Assembly (NCBI RefSeq): GCF_028069725.1
Contig: NZ_JANEWG010000007.1
Coordinates: forward strand, 62,001-126,000
Length of the DNA stretch: 64,000 bases
Direction of reading: 5' to 3'
Origin: Citrobacter sp. Awk 4
GTDB taxonomy: Bacteria > Pseudomonadota > Gammaproteobacteria > Enterobacterales > Enterobacteriaceae
This document shows, in pieces, positions 21,964-32,726 of this stretch (its first letter is position 1; each line of letters begins with the position of its first letter). The notes under the pieces were generated by a model, which saw only the letters and a program-made list of their open reading frames with translations, did no database searches and had not been told where the DNA came from. Both the position numbers and the translations under genes were made by a program.

Positions 21964-23865
21964 ATGAAACTACAGAATTCTTTTCGCGACTATACGGCTG
22001 AGTCCGCGCTGTTTGTGCGCCGGGCGCTGGTTGCCTTTTTGGGTATATTGCTGCTGACCGGCGTGCTCATCGCCAACCTTTATAATCTGCAAATCGTGCG
22101 TTTTACCGATTATCAGACCCGTTCAAATGAAAACCGTATAAAACTGGTGCCTATTGCCCCCAGTCGCGGGATTATATACGACCGTAACGGTATCCCCTTA
22201 GCCCTTAACCGCACCATTTATCAGATAGAAATGATGCCGGAAAAAGTGGATAACGTTCAGGAAACACTGGATGCGCTGCGTAATGTCGTCGATTTAAACG
22301 ATGACGATGTCGCAGCCTTCAAAAAAGAGCGCGCACGCTCCCACCGCTTTACCTCTATTCCCGTTAAAACGAACCTGACAGAAGTTCAGGTGGCGCGTTT
22401 TGCCGTCAATCAGTACCGTTTTCCCGGCGTGGAAGTTAAAGGCTACAAACGTCGCTACTACCCGTATGGTTCTGCGCTGACCCACGTCATTGGCTACGTC
22501 TCGAAGATTAACGACAAAGATGTCGAGCGCCTTGATAAAGACGGTAAACTGGCCAACTATGCTGCAACGCATGATATCGGTAAGCTCGGTATTGAGCGTT
22601 ATTACGAAGAGGTTCTTCACGGTCAGACGGGTTACGAAGAAGTTGAAGTCAACAACCGTGGTCGCGTGATCCGCCAGCTCAAAGAGGTGCCGCCGCAGGC
22701 CGGGCATGACATCTACCTGACGTTGGATCTTAAACTTCAACAATATATCGAAACGCTGCTGGCAGGCAGTCGTGCCGCTGTCGTGGTGACCGATCCCCGA
22801 ACGGGCGGCGTACTGGCGATGGTCTCCATGCCAAGTTACGATCCTAATCTCTTTGTCGATGGCATCTCCAGCAAAGATTATTCAGGTTTGCTCAACGATC
22901 CGAATACCCCGCTGGTTAACCGCGCCACTCAGGGCGTTTATCCTCCCGCCTCAACGGTAAAACCGTATGTGATTGTCTCTGCGCTCAGCGCTGGCGTGAT
23001 CAACCGCAATACCGGTCTGTTTGACCCAGGCTGGTGGCAATTGCCAGGTTCCGAGAAACGCTACCGCGACTGGAAAAAATGGGGTCATGGCCACCTTAAC
23101 ATCACAAAATCACTGGAAGAGTCGGCGGATACATTTTTCTATCAGATCGCCTATGACATGGGGATAGACCGCCTCTCCGAGTGGATGAGTAAGTTTGGTT
23201 ACGGTCATTATACCGGGATCGACCTTGCCGAAGAGCGTTCCGGCAACATGCCTACCCGCGAGTGGAAGCAAAAGCGCTTTAAGAAGCCGTGGTATCAGGG
23301 TGATACCATTCCGGTGGGTATCGGTCAGGGATACTGGACCGCGACGCCAATCCAGATGAGTAAAGCGCTGATGATCCTTATCAACGACGGTGTGGTGAAG
23401 GTTCCCCATCTCCTGATGAGTACGACAGAAAATGGTAAACAGGTTCCCTGGGAGCAACCGCCAGAAAAACCTGTCGGCGATATCCATTCGGGTTACTGGG
23501 AACTGGCTAAAGATGGGATGTATGGCGTGGCAAACCGTGGGAACGGTACTGCGCATAAATACTTTGCCAGCGCGCCTTACAAAATTGCCGCAAAATCCGG
23601 TACCGCGCAGGTCTTTGGTCTGAAAGCCAACGAAACCTACAATGCGCACAAAATTGCCGAGCGTTTACGTGACCATAAACTGATGACGGCATTCGCACCG
23701 TACAACAATCCCCGGGTTGCCGTCGCCATGATCCTTGAAAACGGCGGTGCAGGTCCGGCGGTGGGTACAATCATGCGTCAAATCCTCGACCATATTATGT
23801 TGGGTGACAACAACACCAATTTGCCAGCGGAAAACCCAGCGGTTACAGCGGCGGAGGACCAATAA
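21964..23865 (+). CDS. mrdA: Penicillin-binding protein 2 (transpeptidase of elongation)
   Basis: The class B PBP that crosslinks peptidoglycan in the elongasome with RodA. The 633 residues match E. coli. One TM helix lies at about 22-43, a PBP dimer domain at about 65-240, and the transpeptidase domain after 260. The active-site SxxK is in [10 protein letters not shown] near residue 330, SxN as [10 protein letters not shown], and KSGTAQ near 544. It lies 31 bases after rlmH and two bases before rodA. Confidence 0.98.
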   Translation: MKLQNSFRDYTAESALFVRRALVAFLGILLLTGVLIANLYNLQIVRFTDYQTRSNENRIKLVPIAPSRGIIYDRNGIPLALNRTIYQIEMMPEKVDNVQETLDALRNVVDLNDDDVAAFKKERARSHRFTSIPVKTNLTEVQVARFAVNQYRFPGVEVKGYKRRYYPYGSALTHVIGYVSKINDKDVERLDKDGKLANYAATHDIGKLGIERYYEEVLHGQTGYEEVEVNNRGRVIRQLKEVPPQAGHDIYLTLDLKLQQYIETLLAGSRAAVVVTDPRTGGVLAMVSMPSYDPNLFVDGISSKDYSGLLNDPNTPLVNRATQGVYPPASTVKPYVIVSALSAGVINRNTGLFDPGWWQLPGSEKRYRDWKKWGHGHLNITKSLEESADTFFYQIAYDMGIDRLSEWMSKFGYGHYTGIDLAEERSGNMPTREWKQKRFKKPWYQGDTIPVGIGQGYWTATPIQMSKALMILINDGVVKVPHLLMSTTENGKQVPWEQPPEKPVGDIHSGYWELAKDGMYGVANRGNGTAHKYFASAPYKIAAKSGTAQVFGLKANETYNAHKIAERLRDHKLMTAFAPYNNPRVAVAMILENGGAGPAVGTIMRQILDHIMLGDNNTNLPAENPAVTAAEDQ

Positions 23866-23867
23866 TC

Positions 23868-24980
23868 ATGACGGATAATCCGAACAAACGAACATTCTGG
23901 GACAAGATTCATATCGATCCCACTATGATGCTTATTCTGTTAGCGCTGCTGGTATACAGCTCACTGGTTATCTGGAGCGCCAGCGGCCAGGACATTGGCA
24001 TGATGGAGCGAAAAATAGGGCAAATCGCCATGGGTCTGGTGGTCATGGTGGTGATGGCGCAGATCCCTCCCCGTGTCTACGAAGGCTGGGCGCCCTACCT
24101 GTATATTTTCTGTATTATTTTGTTGGTGGCGGTCGATGCCTTTGGCGCAATATCCAAAGGGGCGCAACGCTGGCTTGATCTTGGCATCGTACGCTTTCAA
24201 CCCTCTGAGATTGCCAAAATAGCGGTCCCCCTGATGGTCGCGCGTTTTATCAACCGTGATGTCTGCCCGCCGTCATTAAAGAACACGGCGATCGCGCTGG
24301 TATTGATCTTCATGCCTACGCTGCTGGTTGCCGCACAGCCCGACCTTGGCACCTCAATTCTGGTCGCGCTTTCTGGTCTGTTTGTGCTTTTCCTTTCCGG
24401 CCTGAGCTGGCGACTGATTGGTGTTGCCGTGGTGCTGGTCGCCGCGTTTATTCCCATCTTGTGGTTCTTCCTGATGCATGACTATCAGCGCCAACGCGTG
24501 ATGATGCTTCTCGATCCGGAAACCGACCCTTTAGGCGCGGGTTATCACATTATCCAGTCTAAAATTGCTATTGGCTCTGGTGGGCTGCGCGGTAAGGGCT
24601 GGTTACACGGTACTCAATCGCAATTGGAATTCTTGCCCGAACGCCATACCGACTTTATCTTCGCTGTACTGGCGGAAGAGCTCGGGCTGGTCGGAATCTT
24701 AATTCTGCTGGCACTATACATTCTGCTGATCATGCGCGGGTTGTGGATTGCCGCCAGAGCGCAAACCACCTTTGGCCGGGTCATGGCTGGCGGTTTGATG
24801 TTGATATTATTCGTTTATGTTTTCGTAAATATTGGTATGGTGAGCGGTATTCTGCCCGTTGTCGGAGTTCCACTCCCGCTGGTCAGTTATGGTGGCTCCG
24901 CACTGATAGTGCTGATGGCCGGGTTCGGGATTGTTATGTCGATCCACACCCACAGAAAAATGTTGTCGAAAAGCGTGTAA
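23868..24980 (+). CDS. mrdB: Peptidoglycan glycosyltransferase MrdB (RodA)
   Basis: A SEDS-family glycan polymerase that works with PBP2 in cell elongation. The 370 residues form about ten transmembrane helices. SEDS signatures are visible: [24 protein letters not shown] and the terminal [14 protein letters not shown]. The gene starts two bases after mrdA, so the polymerase and its partner are coupled. rlpA begins eleven bases later. Confidence 0.98.
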   Translation: MTDNPNKRTFWDKIHIDPTMMLILLALLVYSSLVIWSASGQDIGMMERKIGQIAMGLVVMVVMAQIPPRVYEGWAPYLYIFCIILLVAVDAFGAISKGAQRWLDLGIVRFQPSEIAKIAVPLMVARFINRDVCPPSLKNTAIALVLIFMPTLLVAAQPDLGTSILVALSGLFVLFLSGLSWRLIGVAVVLVAAFIPILWFFLMHDYQRQRVMMLLDPETDPLGAGYHIIQSKIAIGSGGLRGKGWLHGTQSQLEFLPERHTDFIFAVLAEELGLVGILILLALYILLIMRGLWIAARAQTTFGRVMAGGLMLILFVYVFVNIGMVSGILPVVGVPLPLVSYGGSALIVLMAGFGIVMSIHTHRKMLSKSV

Positions 24981-24990
24981 GGGGTACGCA

Positions 24991-26091
24991 ATGCGTAAGC
25001 AGTTGCCTGGAGTCTGCGTCGCAGCAGGAATTATGCTGCTCGCAGCATGTACGAGTGATGATGGTCAGCAACAAACGACCGTCGCACCGCAGCCTGCGGT
25101 ATGTAATGGGCCAGTTGTTGAAATCAGCGGGGCCGATCCGCGTTTTGAACCGCTCAACCCAACGGCAAATCAGGATTATCAGCGCGACGGTAAAAGCTAC
25201 AAAATCGTGCAGGATCCTTCTCGCTTTAGCCAGGCTGGGCTCGCCGCTATTTATGATGCCGAACCGGGCAGCAACCTGACCGCCTCAGGCGAAGCGTTCG
25301 ATCCTATGCAGCTTACCGCAGCGCACCCAACGTTGCCGATCCCCAGCTATGTGCGAATCACTAACCTGGCTAACGGTCGCATGATTGTCGTTCGCATCAA
25401 CGATCGCGGTCCTTACGGTAATGATCGGGTGATTTCACTCTCCCGTGCCGCTGCTGACCGACTGAACACGTCGAACAATACCAAAGTGCGGATTGACCCT
25501 ATTATCGTGGCTCAGGATGGCTCGCTCTCCGGCCCCGGTATGGCGTGTACGACCGTGGCGAAACAAACTTACGCCCTGCCCTCTCGCCCTGACCTTAGCG
25601 GCGGCATGGGAGGCGCGTCTTCCGCTCCAGAACCAACACAGCCACAAGGTGATGTTCGCGCGATCAGTAATTCGACGTTAAAAAGCGATGACGCGGCAGG
25701 TGCGCCAGTCAGCAGCAGCGGTTTCCTCGGTGCGCCGACCACGTTAGCGCCGGGCGTACTGGAAGGTAGCGAACCTACGCCTGCACCTGCGCCCGCCACG
25801 ACGACGCCCCCCATCACCACACCCGCAACAAGCGCGGCTGTAACGCCAGTCTCATCGGCGTCTACCAGCGGCCGCTTTGTGGTTCAGGTCGGCGCCGTGA
25901 GCGATCAGGCTCGCGCGCAACAGTATCAACAGCGCTTAAGCCAGCAGTTTGGTGTGCCGGGCCGCGTGGTGGCAAACGGTGCCGTCTGGCGTATTCAACT
26001 CGGGCCATTCGCCAGTAAAAATGAAGCCAGTACTTTGCAACAACGTTTGCAATCCGAAGCTCAATTACAGTCCTTTATTACCGGCGCGTAG
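24991..26091 (+). CDS. rlpA: Septal-ring lytic transglycosylase RlpA
   Basis: An outer-membrane lipoprotein with a double-psi beta-barrel that acts on naked glycan strands. It has 366 residues starting at 24991. The signal ends LLAAC with the lipid cysteine at residue 20. The barrel (about 80-180) has GLAAIYDAEPGSNLTASGEAFD and RINDRGPYGNDRVISLSR. A Pro/Thr/Ala-rich linker (about 210-285) leads to a C-terminal SPOR domain that targets septal peptidoglycan. Residue Asp in RINDRG is the catalytic candidate from the family. E. coli RlpA itself shows weak or no lytic activity. Confidence 0.96.
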   Translation: MRKQLPGVCVAAGIMLLAACTSDDGQQQTTVAPQPAVCNGPVVEISGADPRFEPLNPTANQDYQRDGKSYKIVQDPSRFSQAGLAAIYDAEPGSNLTASGEAFDPMQLTAAHPTLPIPSYVRITNLANGRMIVVRINDRGPYGNDRVISLSRAAADRLNTSNNTKVRIDPIIVAQDGSLSGPGMACTTVAKQTYALPSRPDLSGGMGGASSAPEPTQPQGDVRAISNSTLKSDDAAGAPVSSSGFLGAPTTLAPGVLEGSEPTPAPAPATTTPPITTPATSAAVTPVSSASTSGRFVVQVGAVSDQARAQQYQQRLSQQFGVPGRVVANGAVWRIQLGPFASKNEASTLQQRLQSEAQLQSFITGA

Positions 26092-26100
26092 CGCTGTAAA

Positions 26101-26167
26101 GCAGGCATCTGAACAGTCAGTTCTGTCAATGACGCTAACAAAGTCATGCCGAAAGTCAGATGCCTGC
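26101..26167 (+). other. Long stem-loop between rlpA and dacA
   Basis: GCAGGCATCTGA (26101-26112) is the perfect reverse complement of TCAGATGCCTGC (26156-26167), enclosing 43 bases that contain a small inner stem ACAG/CTGT. There is no T tract, so it is not a standard terminator. It may stabilise the rlpA 3' end. Confidence 0.6.
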
Positions 26168-26170
26168 GGG

Positions 26171-26188
26171 TATAGCATTTGCTATAGT
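26171..26188 (+). promoter_or_regulatory. Palindrome overlapping a -10-like element upstream of dacA
   Basis: TATAGCA-TT-TGCTATA (26171-26186) is a perfect 16-bp dyad. Its right half continues into TATAGT (26183-26188), a good -10 candidate about 45 bp before the dacA ATG. A recognisable -35 is missing. In E. coli dacA is BolA-dependent, so this could be an operator or a gearbox-type promoter (inference). Confidence 0.45.
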
Positions 26189-26232
26189 AGGGCACTTTTT
26201 TTAATTTCATCACGGATGTCGTAGTTCAGACC

Positions 26233-27444
26233 ATGAAGACCACTTTTTCCGCTCGTTTCCTGCAGCGCATGGCGCTCACCACGGCTCTTTGCGCAGCCTC
26301 CATTTCCGCTGTGCATGCCGATGACCTGAATATTAAAACCATGATCCCGGGTGTTCCGCAGATCGATGCGGAGTCATACATCCTGATCGATTACAATTCC
26401 GGAAAAGTCCTGGCAGAGCAGAACGCTGACATGCGCCGCGACCCGGCAAGCCTGACGAAGATGATGACCAGCTATGTCATCGGCCAGGCAATGAAAGCCG
26501 GGAAATTTAAAGAAACGGATCTGGTGACTGTCGGTAACGACGCCTGGGCGACAGGCAACCCGGTATTTAAAGGTTCATCCCTGATGTTCCTGAAACCCGG
26601 TATGCAGGTTCCGGTTTCACAGTTGATCCGTGGTATTAATCTGCAATCCGGTAACGATGCCTGCGTCGCGATGGCTGATTTCGCCGCGGGAAGCCAGGAC
26701 GCCTTTGTCGGCCTGATGAACAGCTACGTTAGCGCTCTGGGCTTGCAAAACACCCATTTCCAGACGGTCCATGGTCTTGATGCTGACGGTCAATACAGCT
26801 CTGCGCGCGACATGGCGCTAATTGGTCAGGCCCTAATCCGCGACGTTCCTAACGAATATTCTATCTACCGGGAAAAAGAGTTTACCTTTAACGGTATCCG
26901 TCAATTAAACCGTAACGGTCTGCTGTGGGATAACAGCCTGAAAGTCGACGGCATCAAAACGGGCCATACTGACAAAGCAGGTTATAACCTTGTCGCCTCT
27001 GCAACCGAAGGCCAGATGCGTTTGATTTCTGCAGTGATGGGCGGTCGTACTTACAAAGGGCGTGAAACAGAAAGCAAAAAACTGCTGACCTGGGGCTTCC
27101 GGTTCTTTGAAACCGTCAACCCATTGAAAGTCGGCAAAGAGTTTGCTTCTGAACCCGCCTGGTTTGGTGATACCGATCGTGCCTCGTTAGGTGTAGATAA
27201 AGACGTCTACCTGACGATCCCACGCGGCCGAATGAAAGACCTGAAAGCCAGCTATGTTCTGAACACGACCGAATTACATGCTCCGCTGCAGAAAAACCAG
27301 GTGGTCGGCACAATCAACTTCCAGCTTGATGGTAAAACCATTGAACAGCGCCCGCTGGTGGTGTTGCAGGAAATTCCTGAAGGTAACTTCTTCGGTAAAA
27401 TCGTTGATTACATTAAGTTAATGTTCCATCACTGGTTTGGTTAA
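26233..27444 (+). CDS. dacA: D-alanyl-D-alanine carboxypeptidase DacA (PBP5)
   Basis: Removes the terminal D-Ala from pentapeptides and sets cell-shape fidelity. The 403 residues match E. coli. The Sec signal ends at Ala29 (Val-His-Ala | Asp-Asp). Active-site motifs are SLTK (near 73), SGN in LQSGNDAC, and KTG in [11 protein letters not shown]. The C-terminal amphipathic helix (about 387-403, [14 protein letters not shown]) anchors it to the inner membrane. Its own promoter region separates it from rlpA and a terminator follows. Confidence 0.98.
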   Translation: MKTTFSARFLQRMALTTALCAASISAVHADDLNIKTMIPGVPQIDAESYILIDYNSGKVLAEQNADMRRDPASLTKMMTSYVIGQAMKAGKFKETDLVTVGNDAWATGNPVFKGSSLMFLKPGMQVPVSQLIRGINLQSGNDACVAMADFAAGSQDAFVGLMNSYVSALGLQNTHFQTVHGLDADGQYSSARDMALIGQALIRDVPNEYSIYREKEFTFNGIRQLNRNGLLWDNSLKVDGIKTGHTDKAGYNLVASATEGQMRLISAVMGGRTYKGRETESKKLLTWGFRFFETVNPLKVGKEFASEPAWFGDTDRASLGVDKDVYLTIPRGRMKDLKASYVLNTTELHAPLQKNQVVGTINFQLDGKTIEQRPLVVLQEIPEGNFFGKIVDYIKLMFHHWFG

Positions 27445-27498
27445 TAATTGAGCACTTGAAAGTGTGATTTCCATCCCCATATACTAAGCATCAGTAAA

Positions 27499-27528
27499 AC
27501 TCCCGCCCTTTGGCGGGAGTTATTATTT
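27499..27528 (+). terminator. Terminator after dacA
   Basis: A perfect 9-bp stem, ACTCCCGCC/GGCGGGAGT (27499-27507, 27512-27520), with CTTT loop and a short T-rich tail. It lies about 55 bases after dacA and 31 before ybeD. Confidence 0.85.
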
Positions 27529-27551
27529 ATTTACGTTACGCCGGAGCTGAC

Positions 27552-27815
27552 ATGAAAACCAAACTTAACGAACTGCTTGAATTCCCTACACCATTTACTT
27601 ACAAAGTAATGGGGCAGGCGTTGCCTGAGCTGGTTGATCAGGTGGTTGAAGTGGTACAGCGCCATGCGCCAGGTGATTACTCCCCGACGGTAAAACCAAG
27701 CAGCAAAGGCAATTACCACTCGGTCTCCATCACCATCAATGCCACCCACATTGAGCAAGTAGAAACACTGTATGAAGAATTAGGCAATATCGACATCGTT
27801 CGTATGGTGCTGTAA
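27552..27815 (+). CDS. ybeD: YbeD, DUF493 ACT-like protein
   Basis: A small conserved cytosolic protein of 87 residues with a ferredoxin/ACT-like fold of unknown role. Genomic proximity to lipB suggested a lipoate link, which is unproved. The ATG at 27552 has GGAG ten bases upstream; an earlier in-frame start at 27510 lies in the dacA terminator and is rejected. It is near-identical to E. coli YbeD. Confidence 0.95.
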   Translation: MKTKLNELLEFPTPFTYKVMGQALPELVDQVVEVVQRHAPGDYSPTVKPSSKGNYHSVSITINATHIEQVETLYEELGNIDIVRMVL

Positions 27816-27915
27816 GTCGTATTACCGTGGTTACCCGGCATCGTCCGGGTAACAGCGTTCCCCTCTGTGTTATACTCTTCCCCCTCATTTATTCATTCTC
27901 TACGGAGATGCCGTT

Positions 27916-28557
27916 TTGTATCAGGATAAAATTCTTGTCCGCCAGCTCGGCCTTCAGCCTTACGAGCCCGTTTCCCAGGCTATGCACGAATTCACCGATA
28001 CCCGCGATGAAAACAGCAATGATGAAATTTGGCTGGTTGAACACCATCCTGTCTTCACGCAGGGTCAGGCTGGTAAAGCGGAGCACGTATTAATGCCGGG
28101 AGATATTCCCGTAATCCAGAGCGATCGCGGCGGGCAAGTCACTTACCACGGCCCTGGCCAGCAGGTGATGTATGTCCTGTTGGATCTTAAACGCCGTAAG
28201 CTGGGCGTACGTGAGCTGGTCACGTTGCTGGAACAAACTGTCGTGAATACCCTTGCAGAGCTGAATATCGACGCGCATCCGCGTGCCGATGCGCCCGGTG
28301 TATATGTTGGCGAAAAGAAAATTTGCTCATTGGGTTTACGCATCCGTCGCGGCTGTTCATTTCATGGTCTGGCCCTTAACGTAAACATGGATCTCTCGCC
28401 TTTCTTACGTATCAATCCTTGTGGATATGCGGGAATGGAAATGGCCAAAATATCTCAATGGGATAGCGAAGCGACAACTGATAACGTGCGTCCACGATTA
28501 CTGGCGAACATGTTAGCTTTACTTAATAATCCAGAGCATGAATATATCCAGGCTTAA
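27916..28557 (+). CDS. lipB: Octanoyl-[acyl-carrier-protein] transferase LipB
   Basis: Moves octanoate from acyl-ACP to the lipoyl domains of dehydrogenase subunits; LipA (30016) then inserts sulfur. The 213 residues match E. coli. The start is TTG with GGAG eight bases before it. The lipoyl-transferase motifs are [16 protein letters not shown], Lys in [12 protein letters not shown] and the acyl-thioester Cys in INPCGYAG. It lies 100 bases after ybeD. Confidence 0.97.
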   Translation: MYQDKILVRQLGLQPYEPVSQAMHEFTDTRDENSNDEIWLVEHHPVFTQGQAGKAEHVLMPGDIPVIQSDRGGQVTYHGPGQQVMYVLLDLKRRKLGVRELVTLLEQTVVNTLAELNIDAHPRADAPGVYVGEKKICSLGLRIRRGCSFHGLALNVNMDLSPFLRINPCGYAGMEMAKISQWDSEATTDNVRPRLLANMLALLNNPEHEYIQA

Positions 28558-28569
28558 TCCGTAAAATAT

Positions 28570-28600
28570 AATGACCCGGATATTCATGGGTCATTAGTCA
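28570..28600 (+). terminator. Hairpin after lipB
   Basis: AATGACCC (28570-28577) pairs with GGGTCATT (28588-28595), starting 13 bases past the lipB stop. There is no long T tract, so efficiency is uncertain. Confidence 0.6.
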
Positions 28601-28853
28601 TATACTCGTTGAATACTTTACTTCTCCGCCTGCTTTCTATATTTTCAACCAATAAACCATAACATCTTTATGGGTTATCCCTCATCCAATCGCATGATGG
28701 AATGACGGGCTATATGGAAAAATAATATTCCCTCAGCTATCTTATTGAAATAAATGCAGAATAAAACATTGATTAACTTTCACTCTAAAATATAAATCAA
28801 GAATATTACACTTATTACATCATTCATATAACGAATGATTTCGGAGCAAAAAA
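28601..28853. other. AT-rich intergenic region upstream of ybeF
   Basis: About 250 bases without a gene. The last part is strongly AT-rich with ATAAATCAAGAATATTACACTT-like sequence; a CATTCAT/ATGAATG-type dyad precedes the GGAG ribosome-binding site of ybeF. LysR-type genes often bind their own upstream region, but no clear T-N11-A box was chosen. Confidence 0.45.
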
Positions 28854-29828
28854 GTGAATGACAATAATCTGTCTGAAAAACGTTCCCCTACACATCAGTT
28901 AGAAGAAAAGCCTCAAATATTCAAGACGCTAAGAAATATCGACCTGAATCTTTTGACTATTTTTGAAGCGGTCTATGTCCATAAAGGCATTGTTAATGCC
29001 GCCAAAATTCTCAACCTGACGCCGTCTGCAATTAGCCAATCTATTCAAAAACTACGGACGATATTCCCGGACCCCTTATTTATTAGAAAGGGTCAGGGCG
29101 TAACGCCCACCACTTACGCCACCCACCTGCACGAGTATATTAGCCAGGGGCTGGAATCGATTCTTGGGGCACTGGATCTGACGGGTAGTTACGATAAGCA
29201 ACGCACGATTACCATAGGCACAACCCCTTCGGTCGGCGCGCTGGTGATGCCAGAAATCTACAACGCCATCAGAGCGCGTTACCCGCAACTTCTGCTGCGC
29301 AACATTCCCATCAGCGACGCGGAAAACCAACTGACCCAGTTTCAGACTGACCTGATCATCGACAACCACACCTATAGCAATCAGGCAATACACCGCCACG
29401 TCTTGTTTACAGACACTATGGAGCTCGTCTGCCGTCAGGATCACCCGTTGTTTTCAGCATCACCTGGCGAAGACAACCTGAAGAATGCAGAGCATACCCT
29501 GCTCATGCTGGAAGGTCAGAATATGCACCCGCTACGCCAACGTCTGCAAGAGATGTTCCCGGAACGGCAGGTCAGCTTTAGCAGCTACAACATCTTTACT
29601 ATCGCGTCGATGATTGCGAACAGCGACGTAATTGGCATGATGCCAACACGCTTTTACTCGTTGTTTAGCCATTGCTGGTCGCTTAAAAATATTCCTTACA
29701 CTGCTCTTAACAATGAAAAAATCGCATTTTCATTGCATTACAACAAAGTGAGCCTGCGCGATCCTATTCTTGAGAACGTTATCGACATCATACGCGATGC
29801 TTTCCGCTGTGAAGATGTTGCAGCTTAG
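28854..29828 (+). CDS. ybeF: LysR-family transcriptional regulator YbeF
   Basis: Related to E. coli YbeF and to LeuO. It has 324 residues, GTG start eight bases after GGAG. The winged helix-turn-helix (about 24-85) contains NIDLNLLTIFEAVYVHKGIVNAAKILNL-type helices and TPSAISQSIQKLR recognition helix. A periplasmic-binding-like effector domain fills the rest. The N-terminal 20 residues and the effector domain differ more from E. coli than the neighbouring genes do. Target and ligand are unknown. It lies between lipB and lipA on the same strand. Confidence 0.93.
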   Translation: MNDNNLSEKRSPTHQLEEKPQIFKTLRNIDLNLLTIFEAVYVHKGIVNAAKILNLTPSAISQSIQKLRTIFPDPLFIRKGQGVTPTTYATHLHEYISQGLESILGALDLTGSYDKQRTITIGTTPSVGALVMPEIYNAIRARYPQLLLRNIPISDAENQLTQFQTDLIIDNHTYSNQAIHRHVLFTDTMELVCRQDHPLFSASPGEDNLKNAEHTLLMLEGQNMHPLRQRLQEMFPERQVSFSSYNIFTIASMIANSDVIGMMPTRFYSLFSHCWSLKNIPYTALNNEKIAFSLHYNKVSLRDPILENVIDIIRDAFRCEDVAA

Positions 29829-30015
29829 CCATCAGCAAGGGTGGATGAAGAGCACAAAACAACAACTATTTTACATTTTGCCGACCACTCAGGCTGCTTT
29901 ATGGCCCGTTTCAATGATATACTGCGTATAGATAATTCAAAAATAGTTGATAAATACAACATTTCCTTGAATTGAAACGCTTTCCTTCGTTATTCGCAAC
30001 TGGAACACGCACGCT

Positions 30016-30981
30016 ATGAGTAAACCCATTGTGATGGAACGCGGTGTTAAATACCGCGATGCCGATAAGATGGCCCTTATCCCGGTTAAAAATGTGGCAA
30101 CAGAGCGTGAAGCCCTGCTGCGTAAACCGGAATGGATGAAAATAAAGCTTCCAGCGGACTCCACTCGTATTCAGGGCATCAAAGCAGCAATGCGCAAGAA
30201 TGGCCTGCATTCTGTCTGCGAGGAAGCCTCCTGCCCTAACCTGGCTGAATGTTTCAATCACGGTACCGCGACGTTCATGATCCTCGGCGCAATTTGTACC
30301 CGCCGTTGTCCGTTCTGTGACGTTGCGCATGGACGACCGGTCGCCCCGGACGCCAACGAACCGTCAAAACTGGCGCAGACGATTGCTGATATGGCATTAC
30401 GCTATGTTGTCATCACCTCCGTCGATCGCGACGATCTGCGTGATGGCGGTGCTCAGCACTTTGCTGATTGTATTACGGCGATTCGCGAGAAAAGCCCGAC
30501 GATCAAAATTGAGACGCTGGTACCGGACTTCCGTGGCCGTATGGATCGCGCGCTGGAGATCCTCACAGCAACGCCGCCGGATGTATTTAATCATAACCTT
30601 GAAAACGTTCCGCGTATCTATCGTCAGGTGCGCCCGGGGGCTGACTACAATTGGTCCCTGAAGTTACTGGAACGCTTCAAAGAAGCGCATCCGGAGATCC
30701 CAACTAAATCGGGCCTGATGGTCGGTCTGGGTGAAACTAACGCTGAAATCATTGAGGTTATGCGTGATTTACGTCGTCATGGCGTGACCATGCTGACGCT
30801 GGGTCAGTATCTGCAGCCAAGTCGTCACCATCTGCCAGTGCAGCGTTATGTCAGCCCCGATGAGTTTGAGGAGATGAAAGCGGAAGCAATGGCGATGGGC
30901 TTTACCCATGCCGCATGCGGACCGTTTGTTCGTTCCTCTTACCATGCAGACCTGCAGGCAAAAGGGCTGGAAGTTAAGTGA
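30016..30981 (+). CDS. lipA: Lipoyl synthase LipA
   Basis: A radical-SAM enzyme that inserts two sulfurs into octanoyl lipoyl domains, consuming its auxiliary Fe-S cluster. The 321 residues match E. coli. The auxiliary cluster cysteines are in [15 protein letters not shown] (C68, C73, C79), the radical-SAM triad is CTRRCPFC, and the final cluster ligand Ser lies in FVRSSYHAD. The upstream 190 bases supply a separate promoter. It is convergent with tatE across a shared terminator. Confidence 0.98.
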   Translation: MSKPIVMERGVKYRDADKMALIPVKNVATEREALLRKPEWMKIKLPADSTRIQGIKAAMRKNGLHSVCEEASCPNLAECFNHGTATFMILGAICTRRCPFCDVAHGRPVAPDANEPSKLAQTIADMALRYVVITSVDRDDLRDGGAQHFADCITAIREKSPTIKIETLVPDFRGRMDRALEILTATPPDVFNHNLENVPRIYRQVRPGADYNWSLKLLERFKEAHPEIPTKSGLMVGLGETNAEIIEVMRDLRRHGVTMLTLGQYLQPSRHHLPVQRYVSPDEFEEMKAEAMAMGFTHAACGPFVRSSYHADLQAKGLEVK

Positions 30982-31011
30982 TCGCGTAACACTCACTTAC
31001 ATTTCAGACAA

Positions 31012-31040
31012 AAAAAACCGGCAAATCGCCGGTTTTTTTC
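31012..31040. terminator. Bidirectional terminator between lipA and tatE
   Basis: AACCGGC (31016-31022) and GCCGGTT (31028-31034) pair; As precede and Ts follow, so the hairpin works on both strands for the convergent genes. Confidence 0.88.
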
Positions 31041-31078
31041 TCTGTAGAGTATAACGTACGGACATCCTGCTCCGGGTA

Positions 31079-31282
31079 TTACTCTTTATGAGAGAGTTTC
31101 TCTGCATGAACGTCGCCGCTTGCGTCTTTCTTCGCTCCGGCATCTTCATCGTTCATCGCTTTCTTGAAGCCTTTAATTGCCGATCCCAGGTCTCCACCCA
31201 GCGTACGTAACTTCTTGGTACCAAACAGCAGAACAACCAGTGCGGCAACCACCAGCAGTTTGGTAATACTAATCTCACCCAT
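31079..31282 (-). CDS. tatE: Twin-arginine translocase component TatE
   Basis: A TatA paralog that supports Tat export of folded proteins. The 67 residues start [20 protein letters not shown], a short membrane helix, followed by an amphipathic helix with [17 protein letters not shown] and a polar tail. It matches E. coli TatE and is separate from the main tatABC operon. Confidence 0.97.
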   Translation of the reverse strand: MGEISITKLLVVAALVVLLFGTKKLRTLGGDLGSAIKGFKKAMNDEDAGAKKDASGDVHAEKLSHKE

Positions 31283-31410
31283 AGATACCTTCTTAACTTA
31301 AAACAGGCTGCGTAACGCGCCGTATTAACCAGAAAATTGTAACGGTCTTTTGGCGCGCGCACACAATAGCAATCTGTAACAAGGTGAATCAAGCATTGTT
31401 TAAAAAAACG

Positions 31411-32199
31411 TCATAATAATTGCGGTGGCGCAAATCGTCGGTTATGTAACACCGGGAGTTGCGCCCGGACCTGGCGAACCCGTTGCGCGGAAACCTCCGC
31501 CATAATCAATGTCGGCGTCTCGGCGGCGGCGGCTATCGTGACGCCAAACGGATCAATAATACGGCTTTGACCAATATTTTTGTTGCCGCACTCCCCTGCA
31601 GCAACCATATAGCATGTTGTGTCCAGCGCTCTGGCAGCCAATAACGTTGACCAATGATGCTCTTTAAGCGTTCCTCTGACCCACGCCGCAGGAAGCACCA
31701 GCATTTCTGCGCCCTGAAGCGCCTGAGCCAGTGCCAGCTCAGGAAAGCGCAAATCATAACAAGTCATTAAACCAACTTTCATATCATCAACCTCCAGCAG
31801 CGGCGCAATGACGTCTCCTGCGTCCACATTGCGGGATTCTTGTATCGCGAAGGCATCGTAAAGATGAAGCTTTGCGTAATGCGCAACAATCTTGCCTGCT
31901 CGTAGGGCGACCAGCATGTTAAATGCCCGTCCCGGTGTGGAGGGAACATGAAGGGTCAGAATGGTCGTCATGGCATTTTTGGCGCTTTCCCGTAGTAAGC
32001 AGGTCAAAAAGCCCCCTTCCAAAAGTTGTGCCGATTTTACCGACAAGTCGGGGTCAAGATCGTCACGAGCCAATAACGCCTCAGGCAACACCAGCAACGC
32101 CGCCCCATTTTCTGCCGCCTGAGACATCAAGGAGACGCATGTTTGTGCATTTTTCTCCCACAAGGGACTCACCGCAAACTGCCCTGCTGCAACGAACAT
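31411..32199 (-). CDS. ybeM: Nitrilase-family deaminated-glutathione amidase YbeM
   Basis: A Nit1-like amidase; the E. coli enzyme repairs deaminated glutathione made by side reactions of transaminases. The 262 residues from the ATG at 32199 follow GGAGGG at good spacing; an ORF start 11 codons earlier is not supported. The catalytic triad is Glu in LPEALLA, Lys in [10 protein letters not shown] and Cys in [14 protein letters not shown]. The gene is intact here, whereas it is disrupted in some E. coli K-12 strains. Confidence 0.94.
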   Translation of the reverse strand: MFVAAGQFAVSPLWEKNAQTCVSLMSQAAENGAALLVLPEALLARDDLDPDLSVKSAQLLEGGFLTCLLRESAKNAMTTILTLHVPSTPGRAFNMLVALRAGKIVAHYAKLHLYDAFAIQESRNVDAGDVIAPLLEVDDMKVGLMTCYDLRFPELALAQALQGAEMLVLPAAWVRGTLKEHHWSTLLAARALDTTCYMVAAGECGNKNIGQSRIIDPFGVTIAAAAETPTLIMAEVSAQRVRQVRAQLPVLHNRRFAPPQLL

Positions 32200-32289
32200 A
32201 TTCCCTCCACTTACGTTTGTTGAACTCGCCAAAGAGGATTATTCAGCGTTACACTCACCCCTATACCAATCAAATAGCAGGATTGTGTT

Positions 32290-32673
32290 GTGTTACAACT
32301 TCTTTTAGCAGTTTTTATCGGTGGTGGTACAGGTAGCGTTGCTCGCTGGTTGTTGAGTATGCGGTTTAACCCGCTGCATCAGGCGATCCCGGTTGGCACA
32401 CTCGTGGCGAACTTATTGGGTGCTTTTATCATTGGTATGGGGCTTGCGTGGTTCAATCGCATGACGAATATCGACACGATGTGGAAAGTACTCATCACCA
32501 CGGGTTTTTGCGGTGGCTTAACGACATTCTCTACTTTCTCAGCTGAAGTCGTTTTTCTACTACAGGAAGGGCGTTTCGGCTGGGCTATGCTCAACATGCT
32601 GGTCAACCTGTTAGGGTCTTTTGCGATGACGGCAATGGCTTTCTGGCTTTTTTCAACGTCTCCAGCACACTAA
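32290..32673 (+). CDS. crcB: Fluoride ion channel CrcB/FluC
   Basis: A dual-topology, four-helix membrane protein that exports fluoride as a homodimer. The 127 residues match E. coli. The conserved [11 protein letters not shown], and the [10 protein letters not shown] track with phenylalanine-box residues, are present. GTG start at 32290 after AGGA. No crcB-type fluoride riboswitch is recognisable in the 57 bases between ybeM and this gene. Confidence 0.95.
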   Translation: MLQLLLAVFIGGGTGSVARWLLSMRFNPLHQAIPVGTLVANLLGAFIIGMGLAWFNRMTNIDTMWKVLITTGFCGGLTTFSTFSAEVVFLLQEGRFGWAMLNMLVNLLGSFAMTAMAFWLFSTSPAH

Positions 32674-32677
32674 AGAC

Positions 32678-32708
32678 GAAAAAAAACCCGCAATTAAGCG
32701 GGTTTTGA
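32678..32708. terminator. Bidirectional terminator between crcB and cspE
   Basis: AAAACCCGC (32683-32691) and GCGGGTTTT (32698-32706) form a 9-bp stem around AATTAA. Eight As before it become a U tract for the minus-strand cspE transcript. Confidence 0.9.
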
Positions 32709-32726
32709 ATTCTTGCTGTCGTATGC

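Noticed and set aside
32200-32289. A fluoride riboswitch in front of crcB
   Set aside because: The short gap lacks the conserved crcB-motif bases and there is too little room after ybeM.
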